64,000 bases of DNA from positions 1 to 64,000 of the forward strand of contig PHEH01000012.1 of assembly GCA_002841155.1 (NCBI GenBank), in the 5' to 3' direction. Both the position numbers and the translations under genes were made by a program. This stretch comes from Alphaproteobacteria bacterium HGW-Alphaproteobacteria-18 (GTDB taxonomy: Bacteria; Pseudomonadota; Alphaproteobacteria; Caulobacterales; Hyphomonadaceae). Position 1 is the first letter of the stretch; every line of letters begins with the position of its first letter. Shown here one piece after another: positions 36,508-44,649 of the stretch. The notes below the pieces were generated by a model. It made no database searches, was not told the origin of the DNA, and was given only the letters and a program-made list of their open reading frames with translations.

Positions 36508-37806
36508 TTAGCCTTTCTTGCCGGATTCGCGCACGGCGATGGCATCCACCACCTTGAAAGCGCGCGGCACCTGATATTGAGCGAGGTTTTCGCGGCAGGC
36601 CGCCAGAATAGCGCTGCGTGTTTCGGCAGGGTCGAGCCCTGGCTCGATCACCACATCGGCAGCGACAAGCTGGCCGCTGATCGGGTTGGCCACGCCAAAT
36701 ACATGCGCTTCCACCACGCCGGGTTGTTTCAGGAGGAACTGTTCTACCATCAGCGGGTAAACCTTGGAGCCCGCTACATTGATCGTGCTGTCGTCCCGGC
36801 CAACGATGAAGGCGCGGTCGCCGCGGATTTCCACGCGGTCGGCTGTCGCCAGCCAGCCATCGTCGAGGCGGGGCTGGGCGGTGTCGGAAACATAGCCGCC
36901 CATCGCATTGGGCGTGCGGATATGCAGGAACCCGTCGTGCACGCGCATCGTTACGCCCTGGGTTTCGGTGTTCAGCCATTCGGCGGGGAAGCCTTCGCGG
37001 CCGTCGTGTACGGAGAATACGACGCCTGCCTCGGTCGAGGCGTAGATGTGCGTAACCCGTGCATCGGGGAATGCCTTCCTGATCCGGTCCAGCGTGGACT
37101 GGTCAGCCGCTTCGCCGCCCAGTGTGATCTGGCGCAGGTTGAGGTCGCCGGGACGCACCACCATGAGGAAAGCGCGCCAGAAAGTCGGCGTGGCAGAAAT
37201 CTGGGTAACGCCATTGGCTTTCGCAGCTTCCAGAAAGCCCGCAGGCGTGCGTTCTTCGGGCGCCACGACAACGCCGCGCCCAACCACGGCCGTCAGCTGC
37301 ACCTGCACGCCGGCAAAGCCGGTCGGCTGATAGGTCATCAGCCATTTGGCACCGCGATTGCCTGGATGCATGGCCGCTTTGGCGCGACTCATGAGGGCGT
37401 TCAGGCTGTGGGAAGCAATCTTAGGCGCGCCGGTCGTGCCTGATGTCATCATGAAGATGCAGGCAGTCGCAGCGTCAGAAGGTGTCTCGCCGGTGAGTTT
37501 GTCGTCGGCAGATACGATCATCTGCACGCCGAACTTCTTCACCACAGCGTCGATATGCGCCTCGGGAAGGTTGGTGTGTGCAATGAAGAGGTCGGCGCCT
37601 GTGCGGCTGGCCGCATCAATGGCACGGAGAATATGGAAGGGATCGTCAGACCGCACCATCAGGCGCGAGATGCCCGCTCCGCCCATCGCTGCCACCAATG
37701 AGTTCGCAGCGCGCGCAAGATCGCCGCGGCTGAGGGTATCGCGGGCATGAGCGATAAGCGGTGTGGGGTCACCCGCATCGAGTCCGAAGGCGCCGGTGGG
37801 GATCAT
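36508..37806 (-). CDS. AMP-forming acyl/amino-acid ligase (DltA-like position)
   Basis: A 432-residue ANL-superfamily enzyme, shorter than most (500+) because the N-terminal part is reduced. It has the phosphate loop MMTSGTTGAPK (121-129), YASTEAG (255-261), a GRDDSTINVAGSKVYP hinge region, and a C-terminal RESGKKG carrying the catalytic Lys. It activates a carboxylate as an adenylate and should load it onto the carrier protein encoded upstream, whose stop overlaps its ATG (ATGA). The substrate could be a fatty, hydroxy or amino acid; binding-pocket residues do not settle this by eye. Confidence 0.85.
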   Translation of the reverse strand: MIPTGAFGLDAGDPTPLIAHARDTLSRGDLARAANSLVAAMGGAGISRLMVRSDDPFHILRAIDAASRTGADLFIAHTNLPEAHIDAVVKKFGVQMIVSADDKLTGETPSDAATACIFMMTSGTTGAPKIASHSLNALMSRAKAAMHPGNRGAKWLMTYQPTGFAGVQVQLTAVVGRGVVVAPEERTPAGFLEAAKANGVTQISATPTFWRAFLMVVRPGDLNLRQITLGGEAADQSTLDRIRKAFPDARVTHIYASTEAGVVFSVHDGREGFPAEWLNTETQGVTMRVHDGFLHIRTPNAMGGYVSDTAQPRLDDGWLATADRVEIRGDRAFIVGRDDSTINVAGSKVYPLMVEQFLLKQPGVVEAHVFGVANPISGQLVAADVVIEPGLDPAETRSAILAACRENLAQYQVPRAFKVVDAIAVRESGKKG

Positions 37807-38048
37807 TTTGCGTAGAGCTTCGCAAGTTCACCCACAGTGCGGAATTCGATGAAGCCTTCGGCAAAGGGATCATGTCCGACCACATCTTCCAGCTCGCGCA
37901 CCAGCATGGCGAGGTCGAGCGAGTCGATGCTGATCGCGCCGCCAAGCAGTTCTGTATTCGGCTCAATGGTCGCGGCTTTCACGCCTTTGTCTTCCAGCAT
38001 GCGCTGAACGATGGACGTGATCTGTTCGAGAACCTGTGCTTCGGTCAT
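37803..38048 (-). CDS. Acyl carrier protein
   Basis: An 81-residue carrier protein. The phosphopantetheine attachment site is Ser43 in ISIDSLDLAMLV. Helix I is TEAQVLEQITSIVQRML, and an acidic helix III/IV region follows (ELEDVVGHDPFAEGFIEFRTVGELAKLY). It differs clearly from housekeeping AcpP and resembles stand-alone carriers used with dedicated ligases. It sits between the SGNH-like protein and the ligase and is translationally coupled to the ligase. It needs a phosphopantetheinyl transferase; a candidate begins at 63869. Confidence 0.93.
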   Translation of the reverse strand: MTEAQVLEQITSIVQRMLEDKGVKAATIEPNTELLGGAISIDSLDLAMLVRELEDVVGHDPFAEGFIEFRTVGELAKLYAK

Positions 38049-38071
38049 GGGTGTGTCTCCTTGATAGATGG

Positions 38072-39133
38072 TCAGGGTTGGCTGTCGCAGAGTGCGTCAT
38101 CGCCAAATTGGGTGAGAATGTCATCAGCCAGCATCTGAGAACGGATCGGACGCCCGTTTTCATTGAGGTGATAAACGGTGTCGAAATGCAGCTTCTTGTC
38201 GAAACGGAAGCCGCTTGCGGGGCGCGGGATCAGGAACTCCGGCACGGCAGCCATCTCGGCATTCAGCCGGTCGATCTCCTTGCTGTGGCGATCATAGAAA
38301 TCATCCATCAGGGGCGTCCAGGAAATCATCACGCGTACGCCGCGCGCATTCATGTCACGAACGAACTGCTGCATCATCGGAATGACTTCCTGATCCATCG
38401 GGATGCTTGAGATGTCCATTGCATCAATCTGCTCATGCGGCCAGGTAATGCCCACATGGCCGGTAAGGTCGCCATTGCGTGAGAAATTGCGTGCGCTCTC
38501 GATCTCGAGGATATCAACTTCGGTCCACGGCTCGTCCTGATCGGCGCCCAGCATATAGGAGAAGTTGTCGTAGCCTTCGCCCATCAGGCGGAGCACTTTT
38601 TGCTGGGCAATGAAAGGAATCCGGCTGAGGGCCGACACTTTCTGCCGGGGTGTCAGGAATTTGAATGCGCGCGGATTTGCCTTGGAGACCATCAACAGGT
38701 CGGTATTCGTTCCGTTTACGGATTTGTAGAAGCTGTCATACTCCCAGGCGATGACGACGATGTCGCCCTGCTTGAGATAGGGCTTCACTTCTTCCAGCAT
38801 GAAGCGCACGCCGAAATAGCCATTCATGCCCATATTTATGACCGGGCAATGGGTGGCCGTTTCAATGATCGTGCTGTCGGTCCCGTAGGAAACGTTGGAA
38901 CCACCCACGAGTACGATCTTCTTTGGAACATCGATGGCCAGCAGGTCGTGCTTCAGATTGGAGGCTTCGGCATAGTCGCCATCATCGGGAACAAGAACGG
39001 CAATGGCCGCGGTTGTCGCAAACACAGCCGCGAGCAGGAGAGCGACCGGCAGGAAAAACCCGATCACGCTGAAGCGGCTGGCCTTCGCCTTGCCGGCTTC
39101 CGTCTGCTGAGGGGGAGGAGTGGCGGTGTCCAT
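38072..39133 (-). CDS. Membrane-anchored SGNH-like protein (DltD-like position)
   Basis: A 353-residue protein with one N-terminal membrane helix (residues 22-48) and a periplasmic domain. The domain has SGNH-hydrolase features: VLVGGSNVSYGTDS with the probable nucleophile Ser79, a middle block NMGMNGYFGVRF (Gly/Asn of the fold), and a C-terminal DTVYHLNENGR in which Asp318 and His322 could complete the triad. Such proteins next to MBOAT acyltransferases finish the transfer of acyl groups to extracytoplasmic glycans (DltD, AlgJ/AlgX and PatB types). It begins 1 base after the MBOAT gene, which supports a shared complex. Confidence 0.78.
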   Translation of the reverse strand: MDTATPPPQQTEAGKAKASRFSVIGFFLPVALLLAAVFATTAAIAVLVPDDGDYAEASNLKHDLLAIDVPKKIVLVGGSNVSYGTDSTIIETATHCPVINMGMNGYFGVRFMLEEVKPYLKQGDIVVIAWEYDSFYKSVNGTNTDLLMVSKANPRAFKFLTPRQKVSALSRIPFIAQQKVLRLMGEGYDNFSYMLGADQDEPWTEVDILEIESARNFSRNGDLTGHVGITWPHEQIDAMDISSIPMDQEVIPMMQQFVRDMNARGVRVMISWTPLMDDFYDRHSKEIDRLNAEMAAVPEFLIPRPASGFRFDKKLHFDTVYHLNENGRPIRSQMLADDILTQFGDDALCDSQP

Positions 39134-39134
39134 G

Positions 39135-40604
39135 TCAGAACCTGAAGTAGATGAAGGCTATTTGTGATCCATAGAAGGCGCCGAGCAGGACAACGGTGAG
39201 TGAGCCCACATAATAGAGGCTCCAGCGCATCCAGACCGGCCGGCTGTCTATGGCCTGGCGCATGTTGATCCGCCCCTGTAGCACTTCAGCGCCCATCACC
39301 ACGGCAATGCCGATCAGCACTAGGAAGAACTCGTTCCGGTTTGCGCCAACCACCGACAGAAGATTGTTCTTCAAGTCGCCCCAGCCGGTGCCGAGGCTGC
39401 CCACCATATGCAGCGCGTCGTCCATCGTCTGTGCGCGGAAGAATATGTAGGCAAAGCAGACCAGTGAGAAGGTCACGGAGATCTTTAGCGCCCGGTAAAA
39501 GTTTGGTCGGTCATTCAGCTTCACCGCGCGGGCAAAATTGTTCCAGCGTTTCTGAAGCAGCAGCGACACCACGATATACCCGCCATGCAGTGCTCCCCAG
39601 ACGACATAGGTCCATGCTGCCCCGTGCCAAAGGCCGCTCACCACGAAGGTGATGAACATGGCATAGAGCATAAGGTTGAACAGCTTGATCTTGAAAGTCT
39701 TCTGACGCGTCAACGGCGTGTAGATGTAATCGGTCAGCCACGAGGTCAGCGAGATGTGCCAGCGCTTCCAGAAATCCTGGATGGAGGTGGCAAAATAGGG
39801 CCGGTTGAAGTTTTGCGTCAGCCGGTATCCGAAGATCAGGCCTATGCCGAGCGCAATGTCGGTATAGCCGGAGAAGTCGCAATAAAGCTGGAAGGCATAA
39901 AGCCAGGTTGCAAAGGCAATCTGCACACCATTGGCTGCGTCTGGATTATCATAGATCGCATTCACAAAGGGCGCGATGCGGTCGGCCACGAACACCTTCT
40001 TGAACACGCCCCACAGGATCAGCTGAAGGCCCAACATGGCTTGTGTCCGGTCAAACGCCGGATGGGCATGGATTTGCGGCAGCAGGTTCTTCGCCCGTTC
40101 AATCGGGCCGGCCACCAGCTTGGGGAAGAAGGTCACATACAGCGCAAAGGCACCAAACTCGCGCTCTGCCTTCTGCTGGCCGCGGAAGATGTCGACCAGA
40201 TAGGAGATCAGCTGGAATGTGTAGAAGGAGATGCCGATTGGCAGCAGCCATTGCAGCTCCGCAACGGGATACTCAACATTCGCCAGCCCGAAGATCGAGC
40301 GCAGCGTTTCGTTCAGGAAGGGTGTGTATTTGAAAACAACGAGGTTCGCCGTCAGCAGCACGACACCTAGCGCCATGATCTTCTGCTTGGTTTTCTTGTC
40401 TGGCGCCGCCTCAATCCGCTTGCCCAGCCAGAAGGATAGGCCTGTCGCCGCGAGGATCTGGACCAGGAAAATCGGCTCGGCGAGGCCGTAGAAGAACAAG
40501 CTGGCCGCCAACAGCCAGATCCATCGCGCGCGCACCGGCAGCAGGAAGTGAACAACCGTCACAGCCAGCAGAAAAATCACAAACTGCGTCGAAATGAACG
40601 CCAC
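39135..40604 (-). CDS. MBOAT-family O-acyltransferase (AlgI/DltB type)
   Basis: A 489-residue polytopic membrane protein of the MBOAT family, with AlgI-type landmarks YCDFSGYTDIALGIGLIFGYRL, NRPYFATSIQDFWKRWHISLTSWL, and GLWHGAAWTYVVWGALHGG carrying the conserved His327 and the catalytic His340. It moves acyl groups across the inner membrane for O-acylation of a glycan. AlgI, DltB and PatA are well-studied relatives. Downstream genes supply an SGNH partner, a carrier, a ligase and a reductase. A 152-base gap separates it from gtrA upstream; I see no terminator there. Confidence 0.93.
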   Translation of the reverse strand: MAFISTQFVIFLLAVTVVHFLLPVRARWIWLLAASLFFYGLAEPIFLVQILAATGLSFWLGKRIEAAPDKKTKQKIMALGVVLLTANLVVFKYTPFLNETLRSIFGLANVEYPVAELQWLLPIGISFYTFQLISYLVDIFRGQQKAEREFGAFALYVTFFPKLVAGPIERAKNLLPQIHAHPAFDRTQAMLGLQLILWGVFKKVFVADRIAPFVNAIYDNPDAANGVQIAFATWLYAFQLYCDFSGYTDIALGIGLIFGYRLTQNFNRPYFATSIQDFWKRWHISLTSWLTDYIYTPLTRQKTFKIKLFNLMLYAMFITFVVSGLWHGAAWTYVVWGALHGGYIVVSLLLQKRWNNFARAVKLNDRPNFYRALKISVTFSLVCFAYIFFRAQTMDDALHMVGSLGTGWGDLKNNLLSVVGANRNEFFLVLIGIAVVMGAEVLQGRINMRQAIDSRPVWMRWSLYYVGSLTVVLLGAFYGSQIAFIYFRF

Positions 40605-40756
40605 AGCGGCCCCACCCTTATTCTACAATATTACAAAGGCGGCGCTGAAGAGGCGCCCCCCAAGGTCCCTTGCAAGTCCAGTGCCGCAAAAGCGGGGTAC
40701 TGACAATCATATTCCAAGGCCCCCAGCCGTTGCGGCTGCGTCTGACCAATTCTGCC

Positions 40757-41155
40757 TCATCGGAAGGTGAACAGCTTGTGCCCGAAAAAGTTAACCACAG
40801 CGCCGATTCCGATCGCCGCCAGATGTGACGCGCCGGGCGCGTAATGCCTGTAGGCTTCTGGCCACCAAGGCCCACTGCTCAGTACAAGGGCGCTGAGAAC
40901 CGTGACCACTCCGGCGACAATGTTGACGCCGATAAAGTCGCGGATCTGTAGCCAGAGTGGCCGGGTAGAACCTTGAAACACCAGACTGCGATAGAGGATA
41001 AAGCCTGCGACCATGCCGATCACCGTCGCAGCCGTCACGGCGGCCGCGTAGGTCATGAACATCGACAGGGGAAACCGCACGATCCAGTTCAGGAACGCTG
41101 CGGACCCACCCGCCAGCAGGAACCTGATGCGTTCGTCCCTCAGCAATTCGGTCAA
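40757..41155 (-). CDS. GtrA-family membrane protein
   Basis: A 132-residue protein with four transmembrane helices: RIRFLLAGGSAAFLNWIVRF, YAAAVTAATVIGMVAGFILYRSLVFQ, DFIGVNIVAGVVTVLSALVL and HLAAIGIGAVVNFFGHKLFTFR, the standard GtrA pattern including the final NFxxxKxxTF. GtrA proteins help move or use polyprenyl-linked sugars. I choose the TTG at 41155 because it overlaps the upstream stop as TTGA and starts the conserved region; an ATG at 41218 would lie deep inside the neighbouring gene. Confidence 0.9.
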   Translation of the reverse strand: MTELLRDERIRFLLAGGSAAFLNWIVRFPLSMFMTYAAAVTAATVIGMVAGFILYRSLVFQGSTRPLWLQIRDFIGVNIVAGVVTVLSALVLSSGPWWPEAYRHYAPGASHLAAIGIGAVVNFFGHKLFTFR

Positions 41156-42627
41156 AGCGGCACCCCGAACCAGGCGAGGAAGAAGCAGACACCGCCCAGT
41201 GCCGCATAGGCAAGGCACACCCTGTCTTTGACCACGAACACCACCGGGTCGTCATCCAGATCGCCGCGCTGGCACACCACCCATATGCGGCTGGAGATCA
41301 GGAAGATCAGCGGCGGCAACGCCCACAGCCAGTCACCCACCTTGATGAAGCTTTGCTGGTGCGCGTCCTCAATGATGTAGAGTACCATGATAATCACGGC
41401 GGCAATTGAACTCGAAATTCCGGCGGCCAACACGAGCGGCAGGTCGGACGCGCGATAACCTCGGCCGTTTACCCAGTCACCGCCCTTTTCGATCACGCGG
41501 GCAATCTCCGTATGGCGTTTCGCAAAGGCCAGCGAGGTGAAGAAGAACATCGCGAAGACGAACAGCCAAGGCGAAGGTTCAGCGGCGACCGCGACCATGC
41601 CGACCACGAGCCGGAGAGTGAAAAGGCTGGCGAGGGTGAATGCGTCATGGATCACCTTGCGTTTCAGCCACAACGAATAGGTGAGGGTGACGACCACATA
41701 GATCAGTACCCATTGCAGCACGGCCAGCCCCGCCATCAGCGCAAGCGCCAGTCCGGCTACAAAGCAGATCAGCGCGCCAAGGATACCGGCCGGCAGCGAC
41801 AGGGCGCCGCTGGCAAACGGACGGCGCCTCTTCGACCAGTGCTGGCGGTCGTCCTGTAGATCCCAGATGTCGTTGAACACATAGGTCGCAGACGCCGTGA
41901 GCGAGAGGGCAAAGAAGGCGAGAGTCAGCGGAAGGATGGTCGACGGATCGATGATCTTGCCTGAAAGCACTGCCGGTACGACCACCAGAACGTTCTTGGC
42001 CCATTGGTGCGGACGTAGGCATTTGATGAATGCCTTGAACACCGCAGGGCGCGGAAGCACCTGAATCACATTGGCAGTTTTGCGCGCCTTGCTGACGGTT
42101 CCGCGGGAAGCGCCCACCAGGATGGCGTTGCGGGCGCGCTTCCAGACCTCCAGATCGGCCCGGCTGTCGCCTGCATAGTCGAAGCCTCCGGGGAAACGCT
42201 TCACCAGCGCTTCGGCTTTCGTCTTGCCCTTGAGGTTCACACCGGTTTCGGTTGCCAGAAATTCGGAGATAAACGGGAACTTTTCCAGGAACAGCTTTGC
42301 CGTTTCGGCATGTGCAGCTGTGGCCAGAACAATCTTCCGGCCTTTTTCAGCCTCCTGCTGTGCCAGCGCGACCATCTCCTCGTTGATGGGCAGGAGTTCC
42401 GGGTTCAGCGGCACGGCGGCGGCAAGCCGCTCCTTCAGCGTCACCCGGCCCGCCATAACCCAGCCAACCAGCTTGAAAATCGCAAAGGGGTTGCGGCGCA
42501 CAAAGGCCAGCGCCTGCTCAATGAGGGAATCGGTGCGTATCAGCGTGCCATCCAGGTCCAGGACCAGCGGAACGGGATCTGTCCCATCCAAGGGAGTGTT
42601 TGTCTTAGAGGTGCCGCTATCGATCAT
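41152..42627 (-). CDS. UbiA prenyltransferase fused to a HAD phosphatase (polyprenyl-phosphate sugar enzyme)
   Basis: A 491-residue fusion. The first 190 residues are a HAD phosphatase with LVLDLDGTLIRTD (Asp24, Asp26). The rest is a UbiA-type membrane prenyltransferase with nine or so helices and the motif NDIWDLQDDRQHWSKRRRPFASGALS. That motif is close to the pattern of decaprenyl-phosphate 5-phosphoribosyltransferases (Rv3806c type), not of ubiquinone UbiA. Probable role: transfer phosphoribose from PRPP to polyprenyl phosphate and remove the 5-phosphate with the HAD half. No DprE1/DprE2 epimerase pair is in the window. ATG 42627 precedes the HAD domain; gtrA overlaps its stop. Confidence 0.85.
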   Translation of the reverse strand: MIDSGTSKTNTPLDGTDPVPLVLDLDGTLIRTDSLIEQALAFVRRNPFAIFKLVGWVMAGRVTLKERLAAAVPLNPELLPINEEMVALAQQEAEKGRKIVLATAAHAETAKLFLEKFPFISEFLATETGVNLKGKTKAEALVKRFPGGFDYAGDSRADLEVWKRARNAILVGASRGTVSKARKTANVIQVLPRPAVFKAFIKCLRPHQWAKNVLVVVPAVLSGKIIDPSTILPLTLAFFALSLTASATYVFNDIWDLQDDRQHWSKRRRPFASGALSLPAGILGALICFVAGLALALMAGLAVLQWVLIYVVVTLTYSLWLKRKVIHDAFTLASLFTLRLVVGMVAVAAEPSPWLFVFAMFFFTSLAFAKRHTEIARVIEKGGDWVNGRGYRASDLPLVLAAGISSSIAAVIIMVLYIIEDAHQQSFIKVGDWLWALPPLIFLISSRIWVVCQRGDLDDDPVVFVVKDRVCLAYAALGGVCFFLAWFGVPL

Positions 42628-43158
42628 GGCTCTGTCATCTTCCTGGACGTATATTTGCTGGCGCCGCAACGGGGTATGTCCGTGCCGGACGGCTGGCCCC
42701 TAAGGTTGCACAAAACGCATAAAACAAGGTGAATACGGGTGATTGCCTCGGGTAAACTGTGGCAGCGACCCGGAAGGGCGAGAAGTGTGCACTGGTCGAG
42801 AGCGCAAGGCGCAGCTGCTGTTCTGAAAGCATTGTTCACCTGCTCTGCTTCTTGCCCGTCCTGTCCCTCGGTCCCCGCGGGCAGCGGAAATCCCGGTCTG
42901 TCAGAGCAATTAATGTGCCAGCCGGGGCAGGGGATTAAGCATTCGCCAGAGAAATCCGGTTCATCGCCCCCGGAATGCCGCAGCATCAGCCTTCGGGGCG
43001 TCTTCCCCGGCGTCATAATCAGGCACTGCATATCCCGTTAAGCTGGCGTGGACAGGGCCTTGTGGCTGTGACATAAGCCGCCGCTTCAGGCAGGATCAGC
43101 AGGCTCCGGGTGCGCATCTGGCGTGCGCCGCGCCGCCCAATAGACGGAAGAATGTCCC
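42628..43158. other. 531-base intergenic region between the UbiA-HAD gene and tig
   Basis: A divergent promoter region. Small open readings exist on both strands, but none looks like a conserved protein and none has a convincing ribosome binding site. A short hairpin GCGCA-7-TGCGC lies at 43112-43128, just before tig. I see no RNA gene I can name; an unrecognised small RNA cannot be excluded in a space this long. Confidence 0.45.
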
Positions 43159-44496
43159 ATGGAAGTGACACAGACCAAGGCAGAAGGTCTTAGCCGCACC
43201 TTTGCGGTCAAGGTGCCGGTCAGCGAGTTGCAGGCGAAACTCGATGCGCGCATCGAGGAAGTCCGCCCGCAAATGCGCCTCAAGGGCTTCCGCCCTGGCA
43301 AGGTGCCAGCCGCTCACGTGCGCAAGATGTACGGCCGCGATCTCATGGGCGAAGTGATCGACAAGCTGGTCAACGAGACCAACCAGAAGGCCCTCGAGGA
43401 AAACTCGCTGCGCCCCGCTGGCCAGCCGAATGTCGACATGCAGGCCGACATCGAAAAAGTCGTCACCGGCCAGGAAGACCTCTCCTACCAGATGCACGTC
43501 GATGTGATGCCGGAGTTCACCCCGGTGGATGTCGCCACGCTGACCATCGAGCGTCCGGTTGCCGAGATCGCCGATGAGCAGATCGACGAAGCCCTCAAGC
43601 GTATCGCCGACCAGAACATGAAATACGAGCCCCGTGCGGAAGGCGAAGCCTCCCAGGACGGCGACGCCGTGATCGTCGACTTTGTCGGCAAGATCGATGA
43701 TGAAGCCTTCGAAGGTGGCTCGGCTGAGCAGCAGTCGGTCGTCATTGGCGCCAACCGCTTCATCCCCGGCTTCGAAGAGCAGTTGCTCGGTGTGAAGCCT
43801 GGCGAAGAAAAAGAACTCAACGTTTCCTTCCCGGACGACTACCCGGCGGCCAACCTCGCCGGCAAGGCAGCCGTGTTCGAAACCAAAGTCCATGAAGTCC
43901 GCGCGCCGCAGACGCCTGAGATCGACGATGAATTCGCCAAGGGTCTCGGCCTCGAAAGCCTGGAACAGCTGCGCGGTCTGGTCAAAGACCAGCTGGCGAA
44001 CGAGCACAATGCCGCCTCGCGTTCCAAGGCGAAACGCGACCTGCTCGACAAGCTCGACGCGGCGCATGACTTCGACCTGCCGCCCGGCATGGTCAATCAG
44101 GAGTTCGAGCAGATCTGGCAACAGCTGCAGCGCGAAATGGATGCCGGCCGCGTTTCCGATGAGGAAAAAGCCAAACCGGAAGACGACCTGCGCGCCGAAT
44201 ACCGCAAGATCGCCGAGCGCCGCGTGCGCCTCGGCCTCGTGCTGGCAGAAGTCGGCCGCCTCGCCGATGTGCGCATTTCCGAAGCGGAAGTGAACCAGGC
44301 CCTCATCCGTGAAGCCCGCCAGTATCCGGGCCAGGAACGTGAAGTTGTCCAGTTCTTCCAGAAGAACCCCGGCGCCATGGCGCAGCTCCGCGCCCCGATC
44401 TACGAGGATAAAGTCGTCGATCACATCCTCGACACGGCAAAGGTTGAGGAAAAGACCGTCACCCGCGAAGAACTTTTCGCCGAAGACGAAGAGTAA
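43159..44496 (+). CDS. tig: Trigger factor
   Basis: A 445-residue ribosome-bound chaperone and peptidyl-prolyl isomerase. The N-terminal ribosome-binding loop reads GFRPGKVP (family GFRxGKxP) near residue 44. The FKBP domain is near residues 150-240 (DGDAVIVDFVGKIDDEAFEGGSAEQQSVVIGANRFIPGFEEQLLG), followed by the long helical chaperone domain. It assists folding of nascent chains. In many bacteria tig lies directly before clpP-clpX; here those genes are 20 kb away. A strong terminator follows. Confidence 0.98.
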   Translation: MEVTQTKAEGLSRTFAVKVPVSELQAKLDARIEEVRPQMRLKGFRPGKVPAAHVRKMYGRDLMGEVIDKLVNETNQKALEENSLRPAGQPNVDMQADIEKVVTGQEDLSYQMHVDVMPEFTPVDVATLTIERPVAEIADEQIDEALKRIADQNMKYEPRAEGEASQDGDAVIVDFVGKIDDEAFEGGSAEQQSVVIGANRFIPGFEEQLLGVKPGEEKELNVSFPDDYPAANLAGKAAVFETKVHEVRAPQTPEIDDEFAKGLGLESLEQLRGLVKDQLANEHNAASRSKAKRDLLDKLDAAHDFDLPPGMVNQEFEQIWQQLQREMDAGRVSDEEKAKPEDDLRAEYRKIAERRVRLGLVLAEVGRLADVRISEAEVNQALIREARQYPGQEREVVQFFQKNPGAMAQLRAPIYEDKVVDHILDTAKVEEKTVTREELFAEDEE

Positions 44497-44522
44497 GTCT
44501 TTTCCTTACAAGGCATTCCAAG

Positions 44523-44550
44523 CCGGCCGGTCGAAAGACCGGCCGGTTTT
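44523..44550 (+). terminator. Terminator after tig
   Basis: Perfect stem CCGGCCGGTC, tetraloop GAAA, GACCGGCCGG, followed by TTTTGTTTT. A textbook intrinsic terminator 26 bases after the tig stop. Confidence 0.93.
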
Positions 44551-44649
44551 GTTTTGGCGGGGTTCTTTCCGTCCGGTCATTTTGGTAAATTCCTGTTAAC
44601 CGGCTTCGCAGAGGTTGCCGGAGTATTCTGACGGGGATCCCGATTACCA

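Noticed and set aside
30557-42627. Genomic island inserted at tRNA-Leu
   Set aside because: The glycan region lies on the 5' side of the tRNA, there is no integrase, and I saw no duplicated tRNA 3' end at the far side.
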